Counted from the stretch's first letter, positions 8,930 through 17,796 are shown. The stretch: DNA of 64,000 bases from Verrucomicrobiia bacterium (GCA_036405135.1 DASWYF010000036.1:62001-126000), one strand, 5' to 3'. Notes: generated by a model from the sequence alone, not told the origin. Numbers and translations are program-made.

Positions 8930-9115
8930 TTAACCCTTGCCCGTCATTTCCCGCGCCCGTCGCTCACCCAGCAGACGGATGGCGAAGCGTGGCAAACCCA
9001 ACCGGGCCGCCAGGCGCGCCTGTCGCTCACTGCGCTCCGCAAGTCCTGCATCACGCCACTCCTCACCTTCAGGCGAAGTATGCACATGACTGGCCACGAC
9101 TTTTGTTCTGCTCAT
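8930..9115 (-). CDS. Small basic protein of unknown function between murF and mraY
   Basis: A 61-codon frame fills the murF-mraY gap almost exactly: its ATG is 18 nt after the murF stop and its stop is 9 nt before the mraY ATG. The product is charged and Arg/Glu-rich, with a probably helical second half (AERSERQARLAARLGL) and no signal peptide or membrane segment. I do not recognise a family. No clear Shine-Dalgarno sequence precedes it. Its fit into an operon where all other gaps are tiny is the main support; without it the gap would be 213 nt. It could be a small accessory or leader peptide, or a chance frame. Confidence 0.5.
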   Translation of the reverse strand: MSRTKVVASHVHTSPEGEEWRDAGLAERSERQARLAARLGLPRFAIRLLGERRAREMTGKG

Positions 9116-9133
9116 AACGTATCTGTTTTAGAT

Positions 9134-10498
9134 TTAACCCAGCGCTTCCAGCACCCGCTCCACGCGGCTGCTGCGCGAGGCTTTAACCAGCAACAGATCT
9201 CCCGGTTGCAACCACTGCTTGAGCTCCGCTGCTGCCACTTCTGTATCCGCACATTCTTTCACCAAGGGAATCCCGCCCACCTTGGCCGCACTGGCCGTCA
9301 CCTGCCCCATTCGTCCCACGGTCAGCAATCCATCGATCTTCAAATCTGCCGCATGACGCCCCACCTCCGCGTGCGCTGCCGCAGCCGAGGAACCCAGTTC
9401 CGCCATGTCTCCGATCACCGCTACGCGACGTCCATGGCACGGCAAATCCACCAAGGTTTGCAGGGCTGCGAGCATGGAGTCCGCATTCGCGTTGTAACTA
9501 TCATCCAGCACCGTCACGCCTTTGCGTTCGGATACTTGCAAGCGCATCTTCGGTGCGGGACATGCCGCCAGACCCAGTTTCAATTCCGCGCGACTCAAGC
9601 CCAGCTCCGCACCCACTGCCAAAGCCAAAAGCGCATTCGTGATCTGATGCCGTCCCAGCAACGGAATCCGGTAAACGCCACTGTACTCTTCCTTCGGCGC
9701 CGTGACTTCGATCTCTGAACCGTTCAAATCCGAACGCACGAGTTTGCCGTTCCAATCACCTTTTTCCCGTTGGCTCACCATCACCACAGGGCACGTAGCA
9801 CGACGCAAGATGTGCTCCATCCACGGGCTGTCCACATTCACGAACAACCGTCCATCCGCTGGCAACAATTCCGCCAGTGAACCTTCTTCCTGCGCTACAC
9901 CGACCAGATCACCAAAAAACTCCAGATGCTCACGACCGATGCTCGTGATGACGCCGAACTTCGGTTGAATCAGTTTCACCAGCGGTGCCAACTCACCCGG
10001 ATGATTCGTGCCCACTTCCAGCACCGCCGCCTGATGCTTCACTGTCATCTTCAACATCGTGGCTGGCACTCCGATGTCATTATTGAAACTCGCCTCGCTC
10101 TTCAGCGTGGAAAACTTCTGCCCGAGCACCGAGGCGATCAGTTCCTTCGTCGTGGTTTTGCCATTCGAGCCCGCCACCGCCGTCACCGGAATGTTAAAGC
10201 TCTGACGATACGCCGCCGCGATTTGCCCGTAAGCAATGCGTGTATTCGACACGAGAATTAGCGGGCAACGATTCCACCCCGCTGCCACTTTCCCCTGCTC
10301 TGCCACGATGGCTGCAACACCTTTGCTCGCGACCTCATCCAGAAATTGATGCCCGTCAAACTTCTCACCCGCGATGGCTACAAAGACATCGCCCGCGCCC
10401 ACCGTGCGCGAATCCGTACTGACGCCTTTGGCGATTCCCTCCGCGTTTCCTTGGATTTTCGCGCCACAGTTTTCAGCGATTTTAATCAGTTTTTCCAT
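9134..10498 (-). CDS. murF: MurF, UDP-MurNAc-tripeptide--D-alanyl-D-alanine ligase
   Basis: Cytoplasmic Mur ligase (454 aa) that adds D-Ala-D-Ala to UDP-MurNAc-tripeptide. Domain order is the MurF N-terminal substrate domain with STDSRTVGAGDVFVA, the P-loop AGSNGKTTTKELI, GTNHPGEL, IGREHLEFFG, and the C-terminal domain with LDDSYNANADSM and VIGDMAELG. These last two motifs separate it from MurE. It starts 8 nt after the murE stop. The length is normal for the family. Confidence 0.96.
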   Translation of the reverse strand: MEKLIKIAENCGAKIQGNAEGIAKGVSTDSRTVGAGDVFVAIAGEKFDGHQFLDEVASKGVAAIVAEQGKVAAGWNRCPLILVSNTRIAYGQIAAAYRQSFNIPVTAVAGSNGKTTTKELIASVLGQKFSTLKSEASFNNDIGVPATMLKMTVKHQAAVLEVGTNHPGELAPLVKLIQPKFGVITSIGREHLEFFGDLVGVAQEEGSLAELLPADGRLFVNVDSPWMEHILRRATCPVVMVSQREKGDWNGKLVRSDLNGSEIEVTAPKEEYSGVYRIPLLGRHQITNALLALAVGAELGLSRAELKLGLAACPAPKMRLQVSERKGVTVLDDSYNANADSMLAALQTLVDLPCHGRRVAVIGDMAELGSSAAAAHAEVGRHAADLKIDGLLTVGRMGQVTASAAKVGGIPLVKECADTEVAAAELKQWLQPGDLLLVKASRSSRVERVLEALG

Positions 10499-10506
10499 CG
10501 TCTCAC

Positions 10507-11991
10507 TTAAGCGGCGGAATATCCCATCGCTTCCAATGTTTCCTGCGCATACACGCGGTCATCGAACGGCACCACCGTGTCCTCAAATTCCTGATACGTT
10601 TCGTGCCCCTTGCCCGCGATGAGCACCAGATCGCCCGGTTGTGCCATGCGAATAATCTCATCGATGGCCCGGCTGCGATCCAATTCCACCTGATATCCAT
10701 CAGCACGTACAGAACGAAATCCTTCCTCCACCATCGCAGCGATGGCTTCAGGCTTCTCTTTGCGCGGGTTGTCCGTGGTGATGAACGTAAAATCCGCCAG
10801 TTCAGCGGCCACCTTGCCCATCTTTGCACGTTTGCCCGTATCGCGACTGCCACCGCATCCGAACGCCAAGAGCAAACGGCCCTTGGTCAACTCACGCATC
10901 GTCGAAAGCACATTGCGCAAGGCATCGTCGGTATGCGCATAATCCACGAACACACCGAAAGGCTGCCCCATGTTCACTGCTTCCAAGCGACCCGGCACCG
11001 GAGGGATCGAGGCCAGTGCGTGCTGGATATCTTTCACCTTCACTTCCAGCGCGAGCGCCGCACCGATCGCAGCGAGTGCGTTGTAAACATTGTGTCGACC
11101 GATCAACGGCAACTTGATGTCAAAAGTCTGCGTGTCCGTCAGAACGGTAAAGTTCGTCTCCGCTGCACCCAGCTTCACATTCACCGCACGGAGCTTCGCG
11201 TTCTCTTTCATGCCGTAGCTGAGATTTATCTCCAGCTCGGATTCACGACCGAGGCGTTCGCCAAAAGCGTCATCGATATTGATGACCGCCGTGCTCTTCT
11301 TGTCACCGGAGAACATGGGACTGAACAGCTTCTTCTTGGCCTGATAATAGGCCTCCATGTCCGTGTGATAATCGAGGTGATCCTGTGTCAGGTTCGTGAA
11401 GATGCAGACATCGAAATCAACGCCTTGCACGCGATTTTGATCCAGCGCATGCGAACTCACTTCCATCACACAAGCACTGCAACCGGAGCGCAGCATCTGC
11501 GAAAGCATCTGCTGTGTTTCCAGCGCCTCCGGCGTGGTGCGATGCGCCGGGATCATGCGATCACCCACCTCATAGCGCACCGTGCCGATGAGTCCCGTCA
11601 TCTGTCCGGCCACTTCTAGAATCTTTTTGACGAGGAACGAAACCGTCGTCTTACCGTTCGTGCCCGTCACACCTACCATCTTCATCTTGCGGCTCGGGTG
11701 CTGGTAATAAGCCGCCGCCATGCGTGCGAGCGCTTCCCGCGTATCCGTCACCTTCACCTTCGCCGCCCGCAAAGAAGAAAATCCATTTTGTTCACAGACA
11801 ATCGCTGCCGCACCACGATCAATCGCGCTGGCGATGTAATCATGCCCGTCCACGTTCTGCCCGCGCACAGCCACGAACACCATGCCCGGCGTCACGCGAC
11901 GTGAATCATACGTGATGCCCAGCACTTCGCGTTGCAGGTTGCCCTCCACCCTCATGGGCTGAAGGTCGTTGATCAGTTCTTTGAGTTGCAT
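10507..11991 (-). CDS. murE: MurE, UDP-MurNAc-L-Ala-D-Glu--meso-diaminopimelate ligase
   Basis: Cytoplasmic Mur ligase (494 aa) that adds the third stem residue. It has TYDSRRVTPGMVFVA in the N-terminal domain, the P-loop TGTNGKTTVSFLV, EVSSHALDQNRV, LTQDHLDYH and the C-terminal DYAHTDDAL. The motif TTDNPRKEKP contains DNPR, which marks meso-diaminopimelate-specific MurE enzymes, so this cell should have A1-gamma type peptidoglycan. The start lies 12 nt after the ftsI stop. Identification is secure; substrate choice follows from the family motif. Confidence 0.96.
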   Translation of the reverse strand: MQLKELINDLQPMRVEGNLQREVLGITYDSRRVTPGMVFVAVRGQNVDGHDYIASAIDRGAAAIVCEQNGFSSLRAAKVKVTDTREALARMAAAYYQHPSRKMKMVGVTGTNGKTTVSFLVKKILEVAGQMTGLIGTVRYEVGDRMIPAHRTTPEALETQQMLSQMLRSGCSACVMEVSSHALDQNRVQGVDFDVCIFTNLTQDHLDYHTDMEAYYQAKKKLFSPMFSGDKKSTAVINIDDAFGERLGRESELEINLSYGMKENAKLRAVNVKLGAAETNFTVLTDTQTFDIKLPLIGRHNVYNALAAIGAALALEVKVKDIQHALASIPPVPGRLEAVNMGQPFGVFVDYAHTDDALRNVLSTMRELTKGRLLLAFGCGGSRDTGKRAKMGKVAAELADFTFITTDNPRKEKPEAIAAMVEEGFRSVRADGYQVELDRSRAIDEIIRMAQPGDLVLIAGKGHETYQEFEDTVVPFDDRVYAQETLEAMGYSAA

Positions 11992-12003
11992 GGCGGGTGC
12001 GTA

Positions 12004-13899
12004 TTAGTGGCGACGCGCGGCAAGCAAGCCCGGCTTCGATTTCTGTTTGCTATCGGTAAATTGCTGATCCGGCACCGGCTTCTCCGGACGGAGATTCAGA
12101 TAGCTGGCGCTACGCTCAGCGATGCCGTGGAAGAACGGCGCAGCCGTCGTTCCGCCGTAGTAACCGTTCTTCGGTTCATCCAGCACCACAGAGATGCACA
12201 GCTCCGGATTATCCGCCGGGAAGAACCCGATGAAGGAGGAGAAATACATACCCGGCGAGTAAGGCGGCTTCTGCGCCGTGCCCGTCTTACCGGCCACGGT
12301 GTAGTATTCCAAAATCGCTTTTGCTGCCGTGCCCTTTTCGGAGACTACGGTCTTCAAAGCAGTCACCATCTCACGTGCCGCCTCTTCACTTACCGCTTGG
12401 CGCACCATCTGCGGCTGATACTTCACCACCGCATGGCCTTGCGAATCTTCCAAGCGGTCAACCAGCATCGGACGCATCAGCTTACCTTTATTGGCGATCG
12501 CGGACATCGCCATCACCATCTGCAAAGGCGTGGAAGCAACTTCATGCCCCATCGGAATGCGCGAGATGGAAAGTTTGTTCCAATTCTTTACCGGATGCAC
12601 GATGCCGCGGGCCTCACCCGTCAGCGGAATGCCTGTGCGCTCGCCAAAGCCAAAGCCTTTGACGTAATCATACAGCCCTTGCTCACCCATCTTGAAGGCG
12701 ATCTTTGCGGAACCGATGTTTGAAGAGAATGTGATGATTTCCTCCACAGACAGCATGCCGTAACCGTGATGATCGCGGAGCAGCTTGCCGGCGTAATAGA
12801 AGCGGCCATTTTCACAATCGAACCGGTCATCCAAAGTCACCAGCCTTTCATTCAATGCTCCGCTCACCACCACAATCTTGAACGTGGAGCCAGGCTCGGA
12901 CATGTCCGTGATGACTCGGTTACGACGATGCGCTTCTTGCGATGCACCCGGATCATTGGGATTGAACGTCGGCAACGTTGCCATCGCCAGAATCTCCCCC
13001 GTTCTCGGACGCACCACGATGGCAGATGCGCTGATCGGCGTGTGCTTTTTCATCGCTTCAGCCAATTCCGTTTCAACGATATGCTGGATGCCAGCATCGA
13101 TTGTCAGCACAACGTTCAAACCATCCTTCGCTTGGATTTCCTGTTCACGGAAAGGAACCACTTCACGTCTGGCGCGATCCGTCTCCGTCATGCGCCAGCC
13201 ACGCACACCGGCGAGCTTGGTATTCAGCACGCGCTCAATGCCCTCAATGCCGGTAGTCTCGATAACCTTATCGCCGTCCACTTCACGTTCACCCGTGCCG
13301 ACGTAACCAAGGATATGTGATGCGAGAGTTTCATTAGGGTAGAAACGCAACTGATCATCCACCACATCCGGAAAAATCGCTTTGGAACGCAGGTTACGAT
13401 AAAAACCCTTTTCCAACTTGGTGAGCGCCTTTTCGTCGATACCCGCAAACTTCATGTCCGCCATGGTGTCCACGATGGACTGCCAAGTCTCCACCTTCAC
13501 CTTGCGCTTCAGAACGACGTAACGATTGGTCACCACGTTGCCTAGTTCGTTCGTGCGCAAGCGCGGTTGCAAACGTTGCAACAACTCAGACTCGTTTACC
13601 TCCAGCAAAGGAGCGATAGCGCGAGCGACTTCTGGGGCGTGTGTTCCGAGCAAGGTCGGATCGGCGCAGATGGTTTTGACGAAGACGCTACTGGCGAGAA
13701 GATTCCCCTTCACATCGCGGATCTCACCGCGACGGGGTTCAAGTAGGATACGGCGTTGCGTATTGTTCTTGGCCCAGTCACGCAGCTCATCGTGCCGCAT
13801 GACCTGAAGGTCAACGAGGCGGTAACCCAGCGCGCAAAAGGCCGTCACCAGCAGGACTGCCAGTGTCAGCAAACGGCGATATGGTACCGAGTTGCGCAT
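12004..13899 (-). CDS. ftsI: FtsI (PBP3-type), septal peptidoglycan DD-transpeptidase
   Basis: Class B penicillin-binding protein (631 aa) that crosslinks septal peptidoglycan. It has a short cytoplasmic tail, one membrane segment (about residues 10-28), a PBP dimerisation domain beginning with RRGEIRDVKGNLLASS, and a transpeptidase domain with the active-site SxxK in EPGSTFKIVVV, SSNIGSAK (SxN) and KTGTAQK (KTG). It is longer than the E. coli protein by about 40 residues and has no PASTA domains. The start ATG at 13899 follows ftsL after a 93-nt gap that holds nothing else recognisable. FtsW, its partner, is encoded in the same operon. Confidence 0.95.
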   Translation of the reverse strand: MRNSVPYRRLLTLAVLLVTAFCALGYRLVDLQVMRHDELRDWAKNNTQRRILLEPRRGEIRDVKGNLLASSVFVKTICADPTLLGTHAPEVARAIAPLLEVNESELLQRLQPRLRTNELGNVVTNRYVVLKRKVKVETWQSIVDTMADMKFAGIDEKALTKLEKGFYRNLRSKAIFPDVVDDQLRFYPNETLASHILGYVGTGEREVDGDKVIETTGIEGIERVLNTKLAGVRGWRMTETDRARREVVPFREQEIQAKDGLNVVLTIDAGIQHIVETELAEAMKKHTPISASAIVVRPRTGEILAMATLPTFNPNDPGASQEAHRRNRVITDMSEPGSTFKIVVVSGALNERLVTLDDRFDCENGRFYYAGKLLRDHHGYGMLSVEEIITFSSNIGSAKIAFKMGEQGLYDYVKGFGFGERTGIPLTGEARGIVHPVKNWNKLSISRIPMGHEVASTPLQMVMAMSAIANKGKLMRPMLVDRLEDSQGHAVVKYQPQMVRQAVSEEAAREMVTALKTVVSEKGTAAKAILEYYTVAGKTGTAQKPPYSPGMYFSSFIGFFPADNPELCISVVLDEPKNGYYGGTTAAPFFHGIAERSASYLNLRPEKPVPDQQFTDSKQKSKPGLLAARRH

Positions 13900-13992
13900 G
13901 ATATGGGATACTAAATTGATTGCCGCCTGAAGCCCCCGGCCTTGCCGGACACTCGCAGACCACTGCGGCGAAAATGGATTTGAATGGCAGCA

Positions 13993-14376
13993 CTATGGAT
14001 TGATCGGCCCACCCTTGACCGTGGAAGCCACCGGACGCTCCATGGTCACCTGTCCCGTTTCATACGGCAGCTCCACCATCCGTACGACTTGCGCCGGCTG
14101 CACCGGCACCAGACCGAGCTGCAATTCCCGCACGCGGGCATCGATCACCTGCGGCGAGCGCATCCAGCGCAACTGGTCGTTGCGCAACTGATTCTGGCGC
14201 TTCAATTCTGCAAGTTTCGTCTCGCGCTCCTTCATCTCCTTGCCCAAGGCCCCGATCTGGCTCTGCTGCCAGACGAACCCGATCGCCGCTGCGGCGATGA
14301 ACAGGCACAGCAGGACCGCTTTGATCGCTGGTCCAAACCGCACACCTGCCGCTTCATTTTTCCGATTCCGCGCCAT
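13993..14376 (-). CDS. ftsL: FtsL-like divisome protein
   Basis: A 127-aa bitopic membrane protein with a short basic cytoplasmic tail, one hydrophobic segment (AVLLCLFIAAAAIGFVW) and a periplasmic coiled-coil-like stretch (KEMKERETKLAELKRQNQ). This architecture, and the position between rsmH and ftsI, is that of FtsL, which with FtsQ and FtsB controls FtsWI activity; FtsL sequences are poorly conserved, so the call rests on layout and synteny. The ATG at 14376 is preferred to a TTG at 14388 that would overlap rsmH. The start is 8 nt after the rsmH stop. Confidence 0.82.
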   Translation of the reverse strand: MARNRKNEAAGVRFGPAIKAVLLCLFIAAAAIGFVWQQSQIGALGKEMKERETKLAELKRQNQLRNDQLRWMRSPQVIDARVRELQLGLVPVQPAQVVRMVELPYETGQVTMERPVASTVKGGPINP

Positions 14377-14384
14377 CTTAAACC

Positions 14385-15305
14385 TCAAACTTTCTCCAGC
14401 ACCCGCAGTTGCGCGCTTCGCGCCCTGGGGTTTTGGGCGAGCTCTTGCTCACCCGGTAAAATCGCCTTGCGGCTGACCCAACGCATCTTGGGCACACAAT
14501 CCTGCCGCAGCTCGGGCACGTCTACATCCCCTGGAAACGTGTAATCCCGCGCCATTTCCCGGCCCCACAGTTTCACCGTCCGGTCTTCCAACGAGTGGAA
14601 AGTGATCACCGCCAGACGGCCACCCGGCTTCAACACTTCAAAGGCCGCCTGCAATCCCCGCTCCACGCAACCGATCTCGTCATTCACCGCTATCCGCAGG
14701 GCTTGAAAAATCTTTGTGGCTGGATGCGCCTTCCGCCCTGCCCGGGGCGACACACGCTCAATCAGATCCGCCAACTGCTTCGTCGTCGTGAACGGCCGGT
14801 CTTCCGTGATCACCCGCGCAAACCGTCTCGCCTGCGGCTCATCACCATATTCCCGAAAGATCCGCATCAACTCATCCGCCGACCATTCATTCACGATATT
14901 CGCAGCCGTCACCGGCTGCCGCGTATCCATCCGCATATCGAGCGGACCATCCGCCTGAAAACTGAACCCCCGCTCAGCCATATCCAACTGGGGCGAACTC
15001 ACCCCCAAGTCAAAGAGCACACCATCACAACTACCCGGCGCCAACCACTTGCCCAACTGATCAAACGTCCCCCGCTGGATTTCCCAGCGCCCCGAAAATT
15101 CTGCCAATCTCGTCTTGGCCACCTCAACGGCGACGCCATCTCGATCGCAACCAAACAGCCATCCATTCGGGTTGCTGGCTCTCAATATGGCTGCTGCGTG
15201 TCCAGCCCCACCGAGCGTCCCGTCCACGTACCGGCCGTCCGTCCTGGGCTGGAGTGCCGATAGCACCTCCGCCAGCATCACCGGAATGTGGATGAAGTCG
15301 GTCAC
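14385..15305 (-). CDS. rsmH: RsmH, 16S rRNA (cytosine-1402-N4)-methyltransferase
   Basis: SAM-dependent methyltransferase (306 aa with this start; old name MraW) that makes N4-methyl-C1402 in the ribosomal P site. The N-terminus FIHIPVMLAEVL, the SAM site DGTLGGAGHA, FDLGVSSPQLD, ERGFSFQADGPLDMRMD and the C-terminal SLEDRTVK are family signatures. Two GTG starts are possible. The one at 15305 has a Shine-Dalgarno AAGG 9 nt upstream and puts the conserved HIPVM at the usual distance, while the one at 15326 would overlap the previous gene by 10 nt. The position after mraZ and before ftsL is the classical one. Confidence 0.94.
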   Translation of the reverse strand: MTDFIHIPVMLAEVLSALQPRTDGRYVDGTLGGAGHAAAILRASNPNGWLFGCDRDGVAVEVAKTRLAEFSGRWEIQRGTFDQLGKWLAPGSCDGVLFDLGVSSPQLDMAERGFSFQADGPLDMRMDTRQPVTAANIVNEWSADELMRIFREYGDEPQARRFARVITEDRPFTTTKQLADLIERVSPRAGRKAHPATKIFQALRIAVNDEIGCVERGLQAAFEVLKPGGRLAVITFHSLEDRTVKLWGREMARDYTFPGDVDVPELRQDCVPKMRWVSRKAILPGEQELAQNPRARSAQLRVLEKV

Positions 15306-15316
15306 GTTGCATCGCC

Positions 15317-15817
15317 TTATTTCCACTTGCGACCCAAGCTAAACATTTTCGCAGTCAACCAGCTCCACGCGGCTGCACCCTTACCCTGCGGCTCCACCTT
15401 TGCCGCCGAGTTAAGAACCGTCGGAGCTTTTGGCGCCGCCAGTTCGAAATCCGTCTCGCTCAGGTCGTTCCGCATCACCTTCACCTGATCGAGTTTCAGT
15501 TCCCCCTGCTGCATGGCACCGCCGAACTGCGCCGCCGCCTTCTCAGCCCGCGCTTTCGTACGCTGACCAAACAACGTCTCACGCAACGTTCGTTGAGGCT
15601 GCGCAACAGAGGAGGCATGCGGCTCCAAGCCCGAAGACTCCGAAGCCGCACCGGTTCCTCCCCCGGGTGCATCCGGGAAAAGTGTTTTTTCTTCCGTCGC
15701 GCGGGACGGAGCGTCAAAGCGCGGCAAACGCTTCTTCTCATCCACCCGGAACGGACTGGGTTCATCGGATGCCCGCCGGACCGTCTTCGATGCAGCTAAC
15801 AACGAACCTGTTTCCAT
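15317..15817 (-). CDS. Uncharacterised 166-aa protein between mraZ and rsmH
   Basis: No family recognised. The ATG at 15817 has a strong Shine-Dalgarno (AAGGAA about 8 nt upstream) and lies 13 nt after the mraZ stop; the frame ends 11 nt before rsmH, so expression with the dcw operon is very likely. The protein is soluble-looking, rich in Pro, Arg, Lys and Glu in its first half (probably disordered), has a Gln/Arg-rich middle (QRTLRETLFGQRTK), and ends with a basic, aromatic tail (WSWLTAKMFSLGRKWK) that might form a membrane-binding amphipathic helix. The neighbourhood suggests a lineage-specific division or wall factor. The longer frame upstream to 15934 overlaps mraZ and is not favoured. 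Confidence 0.8.
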   Translation of the reverse strand: METGSLLAASKTVRRASDEPSPFRVDEKKRLPRFDAPSRATEEKTLFPDAPGGGTGAASESSGLEPHASSVAQPQRTLRETLFGQRTKARAEKAAAQFGGAMQQGELKLDQVKVMRNDLSETDFELAAPKAPTVLNSAAKVEPQGKGAAAWSWLTAKMFSLGRKWK

Positions 15818-15830
15818 AAGTTCAGTTCCT

Positions 15831-16295
15831 TTAGATAAGCTTGAACGCTTCCGACTGGAGCGCATCGTCCACCTTGGATGCCTGCTCCCAACGGTCCGGA
15901 TTCCAGATCTCGAACCGGTCCACCAACCCGACAAAAATCGCTTCCTTCACAATCCCCGTCGCCTTCGCCATGTCTTCCGGCACACAGATACGACCGGACT
16001 TATCTAACGTAGCCGAGGCCGACTTTCGACCGAGCAACCGCCGCAACGACTCCGCTTTAGGATCCGCGAACGGCATAGCCTTCAACTTCACCACCAACTG
16101 CGCCATCTCTTCCGGGGGCAGGACCAACAAACACGCATCCGCCATCCCAGCACTGGGCCACAAGATCAAGGTCAACTCCACATCCGGCTGATGAGGACGC
16201 CACTTCGCCGGGACCTGAACGCGACGCTTTTCATCCACCCCATGACGAAAGGTCGAACTGTAATAGATCGGCGCTATGGTTTCGGTTGATGACAT
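15831..16295 (-). CDS. mraZ: MraZ, transcriptional regulator of the dcw operon
   Basis: DNA-binding protein (154 aa) of the AbrB/SpoVT superfamily with two repeats, seen around DEKRRVQVPAKW and LDKSGRICVPEDMAKATGI. MraZ oligomers form rings that bind direct repeats in front of their own gene and regulate the dcw operon. It is the first gene of the operon and is preceded by four such repeats. The start ATG at 16295 has no clear Shine-Dalgarno. Identification is secure. Confidence 0.95.
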   Translation of the reverse strand: MSSTETIAPIYYSSTFRHGVDEKRRVQVPAKWRPHQPDVELTLILWPSAGMADACLLVLPPEEMAQLVVKLKAMPFADPKAESLRRLLGRKSASATLDKSGRICVPEDMAKATGIVKEAIFVGLVDRFEIWNPDRWEQASKVDDALQSEAFKLI

Positions 16296-16336
16296 TGAAC
16301 TAGAACACGAAGTCTGGGCCCATCATCCATCGCGTT

Positions 16337-16380
16337 CCCACTGCGCCCCACTATATCCCACTTTCCCCCACTTTAGTCAA
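16337..16380 (-). promoter_or_regulatory. dcw promoter with four-repeat MraZ operator
   Basis: On the minus strand four AGTGGG hexamers start exactly 10 bp apart (plus-strand CCCACT at 16337-16342, 16347-16352, 16357-16362 and 16367-16372). They interleave with a sigma-70-like promoter: TTGACT (16375-16380) and TATAGT (16350-16355), spacer 19 nt, or 18 nt to ATATAG. Two repeats lie between the -35 and -10, one spans the -10 and one lies just after it. Repeats of GTGG/TGGG type at 10-bp steps are the known MraZ binding site, so bound MraZ should block this promoter. The predicted 5' leader is roughly 45-50 nt. Confidence 0.85.
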
Positions 16381-16696
16381 CTTTTAACTCACCCTAATTT
16401 TGCTCACCAGTTATTCACAATCAGCTTTATCGTGAGAGTAGGCCAAATAACTGCGCTTTCAGAAAGATACGGGGCTGAAAATTTTTAAAATTAAGTCACA
16501 GATAAAGAAGATTTAGCCCAAATTAGGATTCAAGTTACCGATAACGCAACAAATAGAGCCGTATTTTTTCGAAGTCGAAAACCCATCACTCACGCCCCAC
16601 TGAAGTCCTAAATGTCGTTTTTAGGATACGTTTCGCCCCACTTTGCTCCCCAAAGATTCTCTTTTCCCCACCCCTATATTCCTGCTTCATTGCGCC
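16381..16696. other. AT-rich divergent intergenic region between mraZ and queA
   Basis: About 315 bp with no credible gene. It is visibly richer in A and T than the flanking genes. Two further CCCCACT sequences, the core of the MraZ repeat in the same orientation, occur at 16595-16601 and 16636-16642, 41 bp apart. A possible -10 (TATATT, near 16675) lies just upstream of the queA start, which would give a very short queA leader. No riboswitch fold was recognised. Confidence 0.5.
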
Positions 16697-17788
16697 GTGC
16701 CTGAGACAAATTTGCGCACTTTGGACTTTGATTACGAGTTGCCGCCGGAGCTGATTGCCCAACAACCAGCCCCGCAACGCGATCAATCGCGTTTGCTCGT
16801 TTTGGATCGCGCCACCGGTCAAAGAACCCATCGCCAGTTTCCCGATTTGCTCGAATACCTCCGTCCCGGCGATACCTTGGTGCTAAATAACTCACGCGTC
16901 ATACCCGCCCGGTTGCGCGGAGTGAAACGCGGCAGCGGTGGACAAATCGAGATATTGCTGGTCGATGAGACAGCAATAAATGACTGGTGGGTGATGTTGC
17001 GTCCCGGCAAACGCGTGCGTCCTGGCACCCAGATTGATTTCACACAGCACGATGGTTCCCCTGCTCCACTGAGCGCCGAAGTGCTGGGAAAAAATGAAGA
17101 AGGCCACTGCCTCTTGCGTTTCACCTGTACTGGCAATGTCTTCGATGTGATCGATTCACTCGGGGAAATTCCGCTGCCGCCATATATCGCACGTGAAGCG
17201 GGTGCTTCGAGCGCAGCAGACCTTGAACGCTATCAAACCGTTTACGCACAAGCGCGCGGCTCTGTCGCAGCGCCGACAGCAGGGCTTCATTTCACACCTG
17301 AGCTTTTGGAAAAAATAAGATCGCTCGGAGTGAATGTTCATTACGTCACACTGCACGTTGGGCTCGGCACTTTCTCTCCGCTTAAAGTGGAAAAGATCGC
17401 CGAACACAACATGCACACAGAGCGTTTCGAGATCAGTGCCGAAACAGTAAGTGCGATCGAGAAAACAAAAGCGAATGGTGGACGTGTCGTAGCCATCGGC
17501 ACAACTACTGTGCGTGTGCTGGAATCTGTCGCGGCACAAAATGGCGGCAAGCTCATTGCGATGTGCGGCACCACGCGCATCTTCATCTATCCGCCGTATT
17601 CATTCCGCGTGGTGGATGTGCTCGTCACCAATTTCCATCTGCCACAATCCACACTGCTCATGCTGGTGAGCGCCTTTGCAGCACCGAGAGAAATGCGCGG
17701 GCGCGATCTGATCTTGGAGACTTACAATGAAGCCGTGCGTGAAAAATACCGTTTCTTCAGCTATGGTGATGCGATGCTGATTGTTTGA
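16697..17788 (+). CDS. queA: QueA, S-adenosylmethionine:tRNA ribosyltransferase-isomerase
   Basis: Enzyme (363 aa) that transfers and isomerises the ribosyl moiety of SAM onto 7-aminomethyl-7-deazaguanine in tRNA, making epoxyqueuosine. The N-terminus LDFDYELPPELIAQ, LVLNNSRVIPARL, PPYI, AAPTAGLHFTPELL, LHVGLGTF and TNFHLPQSTLLMLV are family signatures across its whole length. The start is uncertain: a GTG at 16697 gives a normal N-terminus, while a TTG at 16643 would add 18 unconserved residues. It is transcribed away from the dcw operon. Confidence 0.94.
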   Translation: MPETNLRTLDFDYELPPELIAQQPAPQRDQSRLLVLDRATGQRTHRQFPDLLEYLRPGDTLVLNNSRVIPARLRGVKRGSGGQIEILLVDETAINDWWVMLRPGKRVRPGTQIDFTQHDGSPAPLSAEVLGKNEEGHCLLRFTCTGNVFDVIDSLGEIPLPPYIAREAGASSAADLERYQTVYAQARGSVAAPTAGLHFTPELLEKIRSLGVNVHYVTLHVGLGTFSPLKVEKIAEHNMHTERFEISAETVSAIEKTKANGGRVVAIGTTTVRVLESVAAQNGGKLIAMCGTTRIFIYPPYSFRVVDVLVTNFHLPQSTLLMLVSAFAAPREMRGRDLILETYNEAVREKYRFFSYGDAMLIV

Positions 17789-17796
17789 AAGCAAGA

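Noticed and set aside
16381-16696. preQ1 riboswitch upstream of queA
   Set aside because: No preQ1-type stem-loop with A-rich tail was found, and the leader between a likely promoter and the start would be too short.
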